Origin: Hamadaea sp.
GTDB taxonomy: Bacteria > Actinomycetota > Actinomycetes > Mycobacteriales > Micromonosporaceae
Assembly: GCF_013362815.1 (NCBI RefSeq)
Contig: NZ_JABFVK010000082.1
Coordinates: 1 to 47,014 of the forward strand
Reading direction: 5' to 3'
Length of the DNA: 47,014 nt
Shown: one piece after another, positions 15,497-23,423 of the stretch
Position numbering within the stretch: position 1 is the stretch's first letter
Layout of the letters: each line of letters begins with the position of its first letter
Notes under the pieces: generated by a model
Seen by the model: the letters and a program-made list of their open reading frames with translations, nothing else
Told to the model about the DNA's origin: nothing
Databases searched by the model: none
Program-made: the position numbers and the translations under genes

Positions 15497-15523
15497 TGTC
15501 CGGTCTCCTGCCGCGGCTCCGAC
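15497..15523 (+). promoter_or_regulatory. Candidate ECF42-type promoter
   Basis: TGTCCG (15497-15502), then 17 bp, then CGAC (15520-15523) resembles the TGTCGA / CGA(T)C motif described for ECF42 targets. It lies 40 bp upstream of the DGPF gene, so the sigma factor may drive its own operon. Positions 15340-15496 hold no gene I can support. Confidence 0.35.
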
Positions 15524-15562
15524 GTCCCAGGTGAAAGGATCGTCCAGGAGAAGGAGACCACG

Positions 15563-15970
15563 ATGAAGTACATGATCCTGACGTTCGGCTCGCAGGCCGA
15601 CTACGACCTGATGAGCGGCAAGGGCGACTACGCGCCGGAGGACTGGGCGCCGATGTACCAGTTCATGGAGAACTTCAACCGCGAGCTGGCCGAATCCGGC
15701 GAACTCGTCGACACCAAGGCGCTCGTCGCCCCAGTGCACACCCGTCGCGTACGCGGGCTGGAGAACGGGGTCCCGGTGGTGACCGACGGCCCGTACGCGG
15801 AGACCGAGGAGGTGCTCGCGGGCTGGTGGATCGTCGAGTGCGACGGCTTCGACCGGGCCACCGAGATCGCCGCCAAGCTCTCGGCCTGCCCGAGTCCGGG
15901 CGACATCTGGGCCAACGGGTACGCCGACGTCCGGCCGATCGCCGACGGCCGCGACGAACTGGAACTGTGA
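15563..15970 (+). CDS. DGPF-domain (YCII-related) protein
   Basis: 135 residues of the YCII-related/DGPF family. It begins MKYMILTFGS and carries the diagnostic motif here as TDGPYAETEEVLAGWWIVE, where Tyr takes the place of Phe in DGPF, then ends with a short ferredoxin-like strand region. Family members are small cytosolic proteins of unknown function that regularly accompany ECF42 sigma factors. AAGGAGA lies 6-7 nt before the ATG, a good site. The stop codon overlaps the sigma-factor GTG in a 4-base GTGA, so the two are translationally coupled and probably function together. Confidence 0.9.
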   Translation: MKYMILTFGSQADYDLMSGKGDYAPEDWAPMYQFMENFNRELAESGELVDTKALVAPVHTRRVRGLENGVPVVTDGPYAETEEVLAGWWIVECDGFDRATEIAAKLSACPSPGDIWANGYADVRPIADGRDELEL

Positions 15971-17187
15971 CCGGGTTCGAAGTACCCGAGGATCTGCTGC
16001 GCAACCTCGCGCCGCAGGTCCTCGGCGCGGTCGTCCGCCGGTTCGGGCACTTCGACCTGGCCGAGGACGCCGTTCAGGAAGCGCTGCTGGCCGCGGCGAC
16101 GAGCTGGCCCGCCGACGGGCTGCCGGACAATCCCCGGAGCTGGCTCGTCGCGGTCGCCGGCCGCAAGCTGACCGACCTGTTGCGCAGCGAGCAGGCGCGG
16201 CGCGCCCGCGAGGAGCGGTACGCGCTGCTGACGGCGGGCACGAACACGCAATCGGGCGGCCCCGAGGAAGACGACACCCTCGTCCTGCTGTTCCTGTGCT
16301 GCCATCCGTCGCTCACGCCCGCTTCGCAGATCGCGCTGACGCTGCGGGCCGTCGGCGGCCTCACCACCGCCGAGATCGCCCGGGCGTTCATGGTTCCCGA
16401 GGCCACGATGACCCGGCGGATCACCCGCGCCAAGCAGACCGTCGCCACCAGCGGCCAGCCGTTCGCGCTGCCCTCGCCGGCCGACCGTGATCAGCGGCTC
16501 GCCGCCGTGCTGCACACGCTCTACCTCGTCTTCACCGAGGGGTACGCGACGACGGCCGGTCAGGCACTGACCCGGGTAGAGCTCACCACCGAGGCGATCC
16601 GGCTCACCCGGATGCTGCACCGGCTGCTGCCGGACGAACCCGAGGTCGCCGGGCTCCTGGCGCTCATGGTGCTCACCGACGCTCGCCGCGCTGCGCGTAC
16701 CAGCTCGGACGGAACCTTGGTGCCGATGGCCGAACAGGACCGCGGCCGGTGGGACCGTGATCTGATCGCCGAGGGCGTCGCCCTGATCACCGAGACGCTG
16801 CCGCGCGGGCCGGTGGGCCCCTACCAGCTGCAGGCCGCGATCGCCGCGCTGCACGACGAGGCGGCGACCGCCGCGGAGACGGACTGGCCGCAGATCCTCG
16901 CCCTCTACGAGGTGTTGCTGCGGTTGGGCGGCAATCCGGTCGTCGCGCTGAACCACGCGGTGGCCGCCGCGATGGTGCACGGCCCGCAGACGGGGCTCGA
17001 TCTGCTCGAACCGCTCACGGCCGAGGATCGCCTTCGCGAAGATCACCGCTTGTACGCCGTCCGCGCGCATCTGCTGGAGCAGGCCGGGCAGGCGGAGGAG
17101 GCCAGACAGGCGTATCGCGACGCCGCCGACCGAGCGCGCAACCTCCAGCAGCAGCGCTATCTCAACGGTCGGGCCGCTCGGCTGTAA
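15967..17187 (+). CDS. ECF42-group RNA polymerase sigma factor
   Basis: 406 residues from the coupled GTG. The sigma-2 region (FGHFDLAEDAVQEALLAA onwards, about 25-75) and the sigma-4 helix-turn-helix (LTTAEIARAFMVPEATMTRRITRAK, about 128-152) are followed by a helical extension of more than 220 residues with TPR-like character. Gene order (DGPF gene then sigma factor) and the long C-terminal extension identify the ECF42 group, in which no anti-sigma factor is encoded nearby and the extension is thought to control activity. The signal is unknown. The 3' end overlaps the convergent membrane-protein gene by 26 nt. Confidence 0.92.
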   Translation: MTGFEVPEDLLRNLAPQVLGAVVRRFGHFDLAEDAVQEALLAAATSWPADGLPDNPRSWLVAVAGRKLTDLLRSEQARRAREERYALLTAGTNTQSGGPEEDDTLVLLFLCCHPSLTPASQIALTLRAVGGLTTAEIARAFMVPEATMTRRITRAKQTVATSGQPFALPSPADRDQRLAAVLHTLYLVFTEGYATTAGQALTRVELTTEAIRLTRMLHRLLPDEPEVAGLLALMVLTDARRAARTSSDGTLVPMAEQDRGRWDRDLIAEGVALITETLPRGPVGPYQLQAAIAALHDEAATAAETDWPQILALYEVLLRLGGNPVVALNHAVAAAMVHGPQTGLDLLEPLTAEDRLREDHRLYAVRAHLLEQAGQAEEARQAYRDAADRARNLQQQRYLNGRAARL

Positions 17188-18007
17188 CCGGAAAGATCAG
17201 GCGCCACCAGCGGATCGCCGCCCAGATGGCAACGGTCACGCCGCCGCCGACGCCCGAGAGCAGAAACCAGACGACCGCCTCGGTCGACGGGTTGTAGTGA
17301 TCGCCGGTGCCGCCGTTGAACTGCACGAGAATCGTCGAGACGGCACAGAGCAGCACCGGAGCGGTGAGCCCGGCGGCGATCGGCGAGCGATCCTTACGCA
17401 GACCACACCACACCCCGATCCCGGCGAAGACCAGCAACGGCGCGAACAAGGCCAGCCACTCGGCCACCGTGTGGTTCTGCGCCGTCGCCGGCAGCCCGAA
17501 CGGCGTCGCGCTCCAGCCCCGCCAGGTCCACAGCAGCGCCGTCGCCCAGGTCCAGGCGATCCAGACGGCGTACCCCCGGCGGGCCGCAGGCCCGGCCGAG
17601 ACCGCGAGCGCGGCCACCACGCCGGCGATCAGCCCGACCACGACCGCGCGTACGCCGACCGCAGCGGTGTCGGCGACCGACACCGCTCCGGCGGACCAGG
17701 CGTACGCCATCGGCGCCGCCACGACACCGCCGGCTCCGGCGCTCAGCGCGGCGGCGACCCGGATCATCCACCGCCGACTCGGCGGCGAGGCGTCTCCCCC
17801 GGCGAGAACAGCCCATCCGGCGGCGCCCGCGACCGCGCTCGCGGTGTACCAGGCGAGGAGGAACTGCTGGAACGGCCAGCTGTCATTGCCGGCCGAGTAG
17901 TCCTGCGCCGGACGCACGATGTCGGCCGCCCGGGCCACCCACAACTGGCCCGAGGTCAGCAGAGCCGAAGCCACGACGCTCAATGCGATGACGCGAACCG
18001 TCCGCAT
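17162..18007 (-). CDS. Predicted multi-pass membrane protein, function unknown
   Basis: 281 residues with about seven or eight hydrophobic segments (near residues 5-25, 50-68, 85-105, 115-140, 147-160, 187-205, 215-232 and 245-265) and loops rich in Arg on one side. No catalytic motif or named family is recognisable. The ATG at 18007 has TACCTT (18019-18014) 6 nt upstream, a leaderless -10 hexamer. Its 3' end overlaps the sigma-factor gene tail to tail, which would make the two transcripts complementary at their ends. Confidence 0.65.
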   Translation of the reverse strand: MRTVRVIALSVVASALLTSGQLWVARAADIVRPAQDYSAGNDSWPFQQFLLAWYTASAVAGAAGWAVLAGGDASPPSRRWMIRVAAALSAGAGGVVAAPMAYAWSAGAVSVADTAAVGVRAVVVGLIAGVVAALAVSAGPAARRGYAVWIAWTWATALLWTWRGWSATPFGLPATAQNHTVAEWLALFAPLLVFAGIGVWCGLRKDRSPIAAGLTAPVLLCAVSTILVQFNGGTGDHYNPSTEAVVWFLLSGVGGGVTVAIWAAIRWWRLIFPVTAERPDR

Positions 18008-18072
18008 CGGCCGAAGGTACCAGCCGCACGGTCATGCCCGGGACAACGGAATTGGCGCGGCTTTGCTACACA

Positions 18073-18369
18073 ATGAGCATGACCGATCCCTACGGCAGCC
18101 CCTCGTACCGCACCACCGACACCTCGCCGGGACTGTGGCTCGGCCTGTCCATCGCGGCCACCCTGTTCTGCTGCATGCCGCTGGGCATCGTCGGCATCGT
18201 GTTCGCCGCGATGGCGATGGACGCCAACAGCCGCGGCGACTACGGCCTGGCCGAGGAGCGGGCGGCGCGCGCGAAGAACTGGACGATCGGCGCGATCGTC
18301 CTCGGCCTCATCGTGCTCGTCCTGTACATCTGCCTCGTGGCGAATCGGGTCAACGCCAGCAACTATTAG
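18073..18369 (+). CDS. CD225/dispanin-like small membrane protein
   Basis: 98 residues with two transmembrane helices. The first helix ends with the CD225 signature CCMPLGIVGIVFAAMAMD, followed by the amphipathic RGDYGLAEERAARAKNW segment and a second helix rich in Ile and Leu. These features match bacterial CD225/dispanin-domain proteins, whose role in bacteria is unclear. ATG codons at 18073 and 18079 are both possible; upstream residues in the longer frame (from 18034) do not look conserved. It ends 2 bp from the convergent ribosomal-protection gene. Confidence 0.75.
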   Translation: MSMTDPYGSPSYRTTDTSPGLWLGLSIAATLFCCMPLGIVGIVFAAMAMDANSRGDYGLAEERAARAKNWTIGAIVLGLIVLVLYICLVANRVNASNY

Positions 18370-18371
18370 GG

Positions 18372-20258
18372 TCACACCCGCCGCAGGACGTGCAGCAGAT
18401 ACTCCTTGCGGTGCAACGGATTCAGGTCGGTACGCGCCCGCTCCGGCGCCGGACCGCGTACGGGACGGTAGTGGTCGAACTCCGCCTCGACGACGCCTTC
18501 GCCGCGGGTCAATCCGGGCAGGCGCTGCTGGACGGCGTGCACCTCGGCCGCTGGGAGGTCCGCTGTCACCTCGAACACCGTTCCGGCCGCAACCGGGGCG
18601 TACGGCGTCGCACCGTGCTGGGCGAGCAGGCGCAGCACCGGGCTGAGCGAGTCGGCCGGGCCTTCCAGGGTCAGCCGGTGGATCGGCTCGCAGACGACCG
18701 TGCCCGCTTCTCGCAACGCGTCCATGAGTACGAGCGGCAGCAGTTTGCGATAGTCCCCCGCGTTCGTTCCCGGCGGTTGGTACGCGCAGTCGGTCAGCGT
18801 GACGACGCAGTCGTCGACCGGCCAGCCGCGCAACCCCTGCTGGAGCGTCTCGCGTACGGTCTGCTCCAGCGCGTCGCGGAAGACGTCGACCGCCTTGTAG
18901 ACGTAGAGCGGCATCGCCTCGACCGGCACGTCCAGCCGGAACGTGATCCCGCTGCCCGGCGTACCGGGTTCGACGCGCAGCCCGACCGTGGCGAGGAACG
19001 GGTTGTGGAAGATGTGCTCGACCGCCGTGCCAACGCCGGTGACTCGCTCGGCGCAGATCATCGTGGTCTCGCGGAACTCGACCGCTACGCCGTACTGCTC
19101 GGCGAGAGTGCTCTGGATGACCTCCTTCTGCACCTCACCGTAGAGCGACAGGTACAGCTCGCCGCGGATGTCGTCCTGCCGCAGGTTGATCAGCGGATCC
19201 TGCTCGGCGAGCTGGCTCAGCGCGGTGTGGACGGCCGCTCGATCGCCCGTGCCGGGCACGACGACCGTCTCCAGCGTCGGCGGCGCGAACAGGTGACCCG
19301 TCGCCGCGCGGCAATCCCCGAAGGTGTCGCCGATGCGTACGTCGGTCAGGCCCCAGACCTTCGCGATCCGCCCGGCTTCGACCTCAGCCCGCGGGACGGT
19401 CACGCCGTCGTCGAACACGTGAAGGGCGGTCACTTTCGCCTCGGCTCCGCGTATCGGTATCCGGTCGCGGACGCGCAAGGTCCCCGTCACGATCTGCGTG
19501 TACGCGATCTTCTCCCCGGCCGGGCCTCGCTCGACCTTGAACACGACCCCCGACAACGGGCCAGCTGTGGCCGGCACCTGCGACGGCAACAACCCCGGCA
19601 ACCCCGCCAGCAAGGCGTCCACCCCGTCACCGGTGATCGCCGACCCCGCGTACGCCGCCTGCACCAGCCCGGCCCGCGACAACCGCCGCACCGACCCCTC
19701 GACCGCGGCATCGGTCGCCGTGCCGTCCACGAACGCCGTGAGCAGGTCGTCGTCCCACCGAGAAAGCACGTCCACCGCGGAGTCGTCCAGCGGCATCGCC
19801 ACCAGATCCGGGCTCAGCTTCACCCGGATCTGCCCCAGCACCCGCGCCACATCCGCACCGGCCCGGTCGGTCTTGTTCACGAACACCACCACCGGCAACC
19901 CGAGCCGGCGTACCGTGCGGAACAGCACCCGCGTCTGCGCCTGCACACCCTCGACCGCCGACACCACCAAAACGACGCCGTCCAGGACACCCAGGACCCG
20001 TTCGACCTCGGCGATGAAATCCGGATGCCCCGGAGTGTCGATCAAGTTCACCGTCGTGCCGTCCACCTCGAACGACACCACCGCCGACTTGATCGTGATA
20101 CCCCGGCGCCGTTCCAGCTCCAGGGTGTCGGTCTGCGTACTGCCGGCGTCGACGCTGCCCAGCACGTCGATCACACCGGCCGACCACAACAGCCGCTCGG
20201 TCAGACTCGTCTTACCGGCGTCGACATGCGCCAAAATTCCCAGATTGAGAGTAGCCAC
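18372..20258 (-). CDS. TetM/OtrA-like ribosomal protection GTPase
   Basis: 628 residues, the length of tetracycline ribosomal protection proteins and shorter than EF-G. The GTPase motifs are AHVDAGKTS (10-18), RGITI (52-56), DTPGH (74-78) and NKTD (128-131). A domain II, a GELYLSLYGEVQKEVIQ region and an EF-G IV-like domain follow; the C-terminus ends near EYLLHVLRRV. Such proteins bind the ribosome and release tetracycline, but relatives of unknown drug range are common in actinomycetes, so resistance is inferred. The start is a GTG at 20258. Its GAGGA site lies inside a hairpin and a 34-codon leader frame overlaps the start, so expression is probably inducible by slowed ribosomes. Confidence 0.9.
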   Translation of the reverse strand: MATLNLGILAHVDAGKTSLTERLLWSAGVIDVLGSVDAGSTQTDTLELERRRGITIKSAVVSFEVDGTTVNLIDTPGHPDFIAEVERVLGVLDGVVLVVSAVEGVQAQTRVLFRTVRRLGLPVVVFVNKTDRAGADVARVLGQIRVKLSPDLVAMPLDDSAVDVLSRWDDDLLTAFVDGTATDAAVEGSVRRLSRAGLVQAAYAGSAITGDGVDALLAGLPGLLPSQVPATAGPLSGVVFKVERGPAGEKIAYTQIVTGTLRVRDRIPIRGAEAKVTALHVFDDGVTVPRAEVEAGRIAKVWGLTDVRIGDTFGDCRAATGHLFAPPTLETVVVPGTGDRAAVHTALSQLAEQDPLINLRQDDIRGELYLSLYGEVQKEVIQSTLAEQYGVAVEFRETTMICAERVTGVGTAVEHIFHNPFLATVGLRVEPGTPGSGITFRLDVPVEAMPLYVYKAVDVFRDALEQTVRETLQQGLRGWPVDDCVVTLTDCAYQPPGTNAGDYRKLLPLVLMDALREAGTVVCEPIHRLTLEGPADSLSPVLRLLAQHGATPYAPVAAGTVFEVTADLPAAEVHAVQQRLPGLTRGEGVVEAEFDHYRPVRGPAPERARTDLNPLHRKEYLLHVLRRV

Positions 20259-20316
20259 GAAGCGAGAAGTCCTCTGCGTTGACGGAAATCGGACGGAGCA
20301 GAGAACGTCCTCGCAT
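20212..20316 (-). CDS. Candidate leader peptide of the ribosomal-protection gene
   Basis: A 34-codon reading frame, too short for routine ORF calls, begins with ATG at 20316 (MRGRSLLRPISVNAED) and ends at TAA 20214-20212, overlapping the GTPase start in another frame. GGGAG (20326-20322), spaced 5 nt from the ATG, is a proper ribosome-binding site. Codons 4-7 form one arm of the hairpin, and codons 14-16 form the other arm that holds the main gene's GAGGA. This is the arrangement of a translational attenuator; the peptide itself need not have a function. Confidence 0.55.
   Translation of the reverse strand: MRGRSLLRPISVNAEDFSLRGYSQSGNFGACRRR
20269..20306 (-). promoter_or_regulatory. RBS-sequestering hairpin (attenuator)
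   Basis: GTTCTCTGC (20306-20298) pairs with GCAGAGGAC (20277-20269) around a 20-nt loop, with one G-U pair. The right arm contains GAGGA, the only ribosome-binding site for the GTG at 20258. A ribosome stalled early in the leader frame would melt the left arm and free the site. Confidence 0.55.
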
Positions 20317-20373
20317 CGGATCTCCCAACCTCAAGCCACTTCAGCGTGGTCGCTGCGTTGTGCGTACCAGATG

Positions 20374-20402
20374 AGCTAACAGGGAGCACCGCGGACCGGC
20401 AA
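20374..20402 (-). promoter_or_regulatory. Promoter of the ribosomal-protection gene
   Basis: TTGCCG (20402-20397), a 17-bp spacer and TTAGCT (20379-20374) predict a start near 20367 and a leader of about 110 nt. AAAT lies 4 bp upstream of the -35; AT-rich bases in that position are a feature of WhiB7-dependent promoters, but the match is weak. Confidence 0.5.
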
Positions 20403-20430
20403 CTGGATTTCGCGTGCAAGGATGCTGCGC

Positions 20431-22053
20431 ATGAGCAGCGAGACCCAGAAGCGACTGAGCGAGGTAGCCCGGACCACCTTCGGCTGGGAGAGCCTGCGTC
20501 CCGCGCAGGCCGAGGCGATGGAGCACGTGGTGGCGGGCCGGGACACGCTGGTGGTGTCGCCGACCGGGTCTGGCAAGTCGGCGATCTATCAGGTGCCCGC
20601 GGTGCTGGTCGGCGGCCCGACGATCGTCGTGTCGCCGCTGATCGCCTTGCAGCGCGACCAGGTGAAGGGTCTGCTCGGCCGCGGCGGCCCGGAGGCGCAC
20701 GTGGTGAACTCCTCGCGGTCGGACCGCGCGAACGACGCCTCGTTCGAGGCGCTCCAGACTGGCAATGCCGAATTCCTGTTCCTCGCGCCCGAACAGCTGG
20801 CCAAGGACGAGGTCGTCGCCGAGCTAGCGGAGGCCAAGCCGTCGCTGTTCGTCGTGGACGAGGCGCACTGCGTCTCCTCGTGGGGCCACGACTTCCGCCC
20901 CGACTACCTGCGGCTCGGCGAGGTCGTGGAGCGCCTCGGGCACCCGACCGTGATCGCGCTGACCGCGACCGCGTCCCCGCCCGTTCGGGCGGACATCCTC
21001 GAACGGCTCGCCATGCGCGACCCGGTCGAGCTGGTCAAGGGCTTCGACCGGCCCAACATCCGGCTCGAGGTCTCCCGCGAGGTCACCGAGCGCGAGAAGC
21101 GCCGCGAGATCGTGGAACGCGTCGTCGCGCTCGACCCGCCCGGCCTGCTCTACGTGCAGACCCGCGGCGAGACCGAGGAGTACGCCAAGGCGCTGCGCGA
21201 CGCCGGTGAGGAGGCGTACGCGTACCACGCGGGGCTGTCCGCGGCCGAGCGGGCCGAGGTCCACGACGCGTTCCTGCACTCCGACCGGGCGATCGTGGTC
21301 GCCACCTCCGCCTTCGGCATGGGCATCGACAAGCCGGACGTGCGGTTCGTCATCCATGCCGCCCCGGCCGAGTCGCTCGACTCGTACTACCAGCAGATCG
21401 GCCGGGCGGGCCGGGACGGTCAGGCGGCCACCGCCGTGTTGTACTTCCGGCCCGAAGACCTGCGGCTGCCCCGGTTCTTCTCCTCCGGCAAGGTCGACTC
21501 CGCGCTCATCGAGCAGGTCGCCACCTCGGTCCGGGACGCGGGCGGGCCGATCCGGCTCGACGACGTCGCCGAGGCGCTGGACGTCAGTCGCTCCCGCGTG
21601 ACGCGCTCGGTCAACCTTCTGCAAGCGGCCTCGGCGGTGCTGACCACTCCGGACGGTCTCGTGTGGAGGGGCGAGATCGAGGCAGCCGCCGCCGTCGAGG
21701 CAGCCGCCGCCGAAGCCGAACAGATGCGCACGATCGAGCTGACCCGAGTCGAGATGATGCGCGGGTACGCCGAAACCGAAGACTGCCGCCGGCAGTTCCT
21801 CCTCGGGTACTTCGGCGAGGAGCTCGACGAGTTGTGCGGCAACTGCGACACCTGCGCCGCCGGGACGGCCGAGGACAAGGCCGGGCTGGACACCGGCTTC
21901 GCCGTGCAGTCTCGCGTACGCCACGCCGAGTGGGGCCCCGGCATCGTCATGCGCGAGGAAGAAGACCGGATCACGGTGCTGTTCGACGAGGTCGGCTACC
22001 GGACGCTGGCGCTGAAGGCGGTCCGGGCCCGGAACCTGCTGACCCTGTCCTGA
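20431..22053 (+). CDS. RecQ-like ATP-dependent DNA helicase
   Basis: 540 residues from the ATG at 20431, with another ATG at 20422. Superfamily 2 motifs are present: Walker [13 protein letters not shown] in [25 protein letters not shown], and the motif [12 protein letters not shown]. The zinc-binding region of RecQ has the cysteine set in [18 protein letters not shown] and CDTC. No HRDC domain follows. A short C-terminal module, [19 protein letters not shown], is typical of actinobacterial RecQ-like proteins and may bind nucleic acid. The protein unwinds DNA in repair or recombination. AAGGAT (20418-20423) lies 7 nt before the second ATG, which favours that start. The gene is divergent from the ribosomal-protection gene. 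Confidence 0.93.
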   Translation: MSSETQKRLSEVARTTFGWESLRPAQAEAMEHVVAGRDTLVVSPTGSGKSAIYQVPAVLVGGPTIVVSPLIALQRDQVKGLLGRGGPEAHVVNSSRSDRANDASFEALQTGNAEFLFLAPEQLAKDEVVAELAEAKPSLFVVDEAHCVSSWGHDFRPDYLRLGEVVERLGHPTVIALTATASPPVRADILERLAMRDPVELVKGFDRPNIRLEVSREVTEREKRREIVERVVALDPPGLLYVQTRGETEEYAKALRDAGEEAYAYHAGLSAAERAEVHDAFLHSDRAIVVATSAFGMGIDKPDVRFVIHAAPAESLDSYYQQIGRAGRDGQAATAVLYFRPEDLRLPRFFSSGKVDSALIEQVATSVRDAGGPIRLDDVAEALDVSRSRVTRSVNLLQAASAVLTTPDGLVWRGEIEAAAAVEAAAAEAEQMRTIELTRVEMMRGYAETEDCRRQFLLGYFGEELDELCGNCDTCAAGTAEDKAGLDTGFAVQSRVRHAEWGPGIVMREEEDRITVLFDEVGYRTLALKAVRARNLLTLS

Positions 22054-23352
22054 CTAGGCCCGGGTCGGCGCGGCGTGGCGGGCCAACGCAAGCCGGCCGA
22101 GCCCGCGCCAGCCGACGATGCGGCGTAGCCGACCGGGACGGAAGAACCGGTCGGGCGGAGTGATCCCGGTCAGCACGCCGAGGAACTCCGTGACGAGGCG
22201 CGGATCCTCGGCCAACGCGGGGAACACCACTGCCCCGGTCCGATCTGGACGGTACGCCGCCAGCTGCGTCGTCATGTCGAACACCGGCTTCCGGTACGCG
22301 TCGCGTACGCGGTGGGCTTGGGCGAAGTCGCCGGAGAGGACGGCGTCGCCGAACAGTTCGGCGTCGTGCAGGGCATGTCCGATGCCGAGCCCGGTGCACG
22401 GATCCATGACGACGCCGGCGTCGCCGACCAGCGCCCAGCCCGGCCCGTAGGGCTGCCGGAACCGGTTCGGCAGATCCGGGGTGGCGCGCAGCCGCTCGGC
22501 CTGGGTCGCCGCGGCGAGCCGCGGTCCGAGGTCGGCCACTTCGCCGACGAGATGCCGGTACGCAGCGTCCAGATCGGACCGCATCGCCGCGAACCGAGCG
22601 GCCGGGACGGAGAGGAAGACGATGGTGAGCCCGTCGTTCGTCGGCCACAACCCGACCATGCGATCGGGACGGAGGTAGACCTCGCCGCCGCTGACCGGCA
22701 GCCCGGCGAAGTACGTGTAGCACGCCGCCGCCGTAGCACCCCGGTCCAGATAGGTCGCCGCCCCGACCGCCTGGGCGACGGTGGAGTGCTTGCCGTCCGC
22801 CCCGATCACCAGGTCGGCCTCGATCTCCTCGGTCACGCCGACTGACGCCCCACCGCCCGATGAGCCGCCAACCGCGCCACGGGATGACGAGCCACGTGAC
22901 GCCGCGCCACGGGATGAACCGCGGGACGAGCCGCGAATACCGGTCACCCGCCCATCCCGCCCGGTACGCAGGCCGTCGACCACGAAGCCGTCCCGCACGT
23001 CGGCTCCCGCCTCCGCCGCGGCCTCCTGCAGCACGACGTCGAGCAGCGTACGCCGGGGGCTGTAAACCGCGCCGACGCCGCCATGGGACGGGTAGTCGCC
23101 GGAGAGGACGCCGAAGCCGCTGTCGAACCGGACCGACGACGCGGGCGGGCAGCCGGTCGCCACGACCCGGTCGAGCAGCCCCCACTGCTTCAGCCGAGCG
23201 CCGCCCGGAAGCTGGATCTGGTGGGTGGACAACGTGTCACTGCCCTGGTGCGCCCGGTCCACTGCGAGCACCCGTACGCCTTGCCGAGCCAGCAGTAACG
23301 CAATCGCAGCCCCGGCCACCCGGGTTCCCACGACCACGACGTCGTACTTCAC
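22054..23352 (-). CDS. FAD-dependent monooxygenase/oxidoreductase (UbiH/PHBH type)
   Basis: 432 residues from the GTG at 23352; the longer ATG frame (23376) would begin inside the operator. The FAD-binding Rossmann motif is VVVVGTRVAGAAIALLLAR, with the second Gly of GxGxxG replaced as in many relatives. LVIGADGKHSTV is the DG motif and WALVGDAGVVMDPCTGLGIG the GD motif. Family members hydroxylate aromatic or polyketide substrates, or reduce geranylgeranyl chains. A low-complexity Ser/Gly/Arg insertion interrupts the domain at residues about 139-172. The gene is divergent from a TetR repressor with shared palindromes. Its stop codon directly abuts that of RecQ. Confidence 0.9.
   Translation of the reverse strand: MKYDVVVVGTRVAGAAIALLLARQGVRVLAVDRAHQGSDTLSTHQIQLPGGARLKQWGLLDRVVATGCPPASSVRFDSGFGVLSGDYPSHGGVGAVYSPRRTLLDVVLQEAAAEAGADVRDGFVVDGLRTGRDGRVTGIRGSSRGSSRGAASRGSSSRGAVGGSSGGGASVGVTEEIEADLVIGADGKHSTVAQAVGAATYLDRGATAAACYTYFAGLPVSGGEVYLRPDRMVGLWPTNDGLTIVFLSVPAARFAAMRSDLDAAYRHLVGEVADLGPRLAAATQAERLRATPDLPNRFRQPYGPGWALVGDAGVVMDPCTGLGIGHALHDAELFGDAVLSGDFAQAHRVRDAYRKPVFDMTTQLAAYRPDRTGAVVFPALAEDPRLVTEFLGVLTGITPPDRFFRPGRLRRIVGWRGLGRLALARHAAPTRA
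22837..22938. repeat. In-frame Ser/Gly/Arg repeat expansion in the monooxygenase gene
   Basis: A 16-bp word, CCGCGCCACGGGATGA, occurs exactly at 22872-22887 and 22902-22917, 30 bp (10 codons) apart. GACGAGCC-type words recur around it. The encoded segment is built of RGSS, RGAAS and GGASVG units. The 30-bp period keeps the frame, so this looks like slippage within a surface loop between the FAD-domain strands. Confidence 0.75.
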
Positions 23353-23372
23353 AGCGCCCCCAATTTTTTGAA

Positions 23373-23405
23373 ACACCGTTTCGTTACGGTGTAACGTAAC
23401 ACCGT
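23373..23405. promoter_or_regulatory. TetR operator: three alternating half-sites
   Basis: ACACCGT (23373-23379), 6 bp, ACGGTGT (23386-23392), 6 bp, ACACCGT (23399-23405): two overlapping perfect 7-6-7 palindromes sharing the middle half-site. The array lies between the divergent TetR and monooxygenase starts and runs up to the TetR -10 hexamer TATCCT (23411-23416). Confidence 0.8.
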
Positions 23406-23423
23406 TGCGCTATCCTGTCGAGC

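Noticed and set aside
15399-15562. An open stretch in frame with the DGPF gene that could be an N-terminal extension
   Set aside because: The DGPF family begins at MKYMI, AAGGAGA marks that ATG, and the upstream residues are not family-like.
17919-20282. A 787-codon plus-strand open frame
   Set aside because: Antisense to the ribosomal-protection GTPase, with no recognisable protein motif.
20201-20419. A 72-codon minus-strand frame upstream of the ribosomal-protection gene, as the leader peptide
   Set aside because: Its start lies above the predicted transcript start (about 20367) and it has no ribosome-binding site; the frame starting at 20316 has both a site and a sensible relation to the hairpin.
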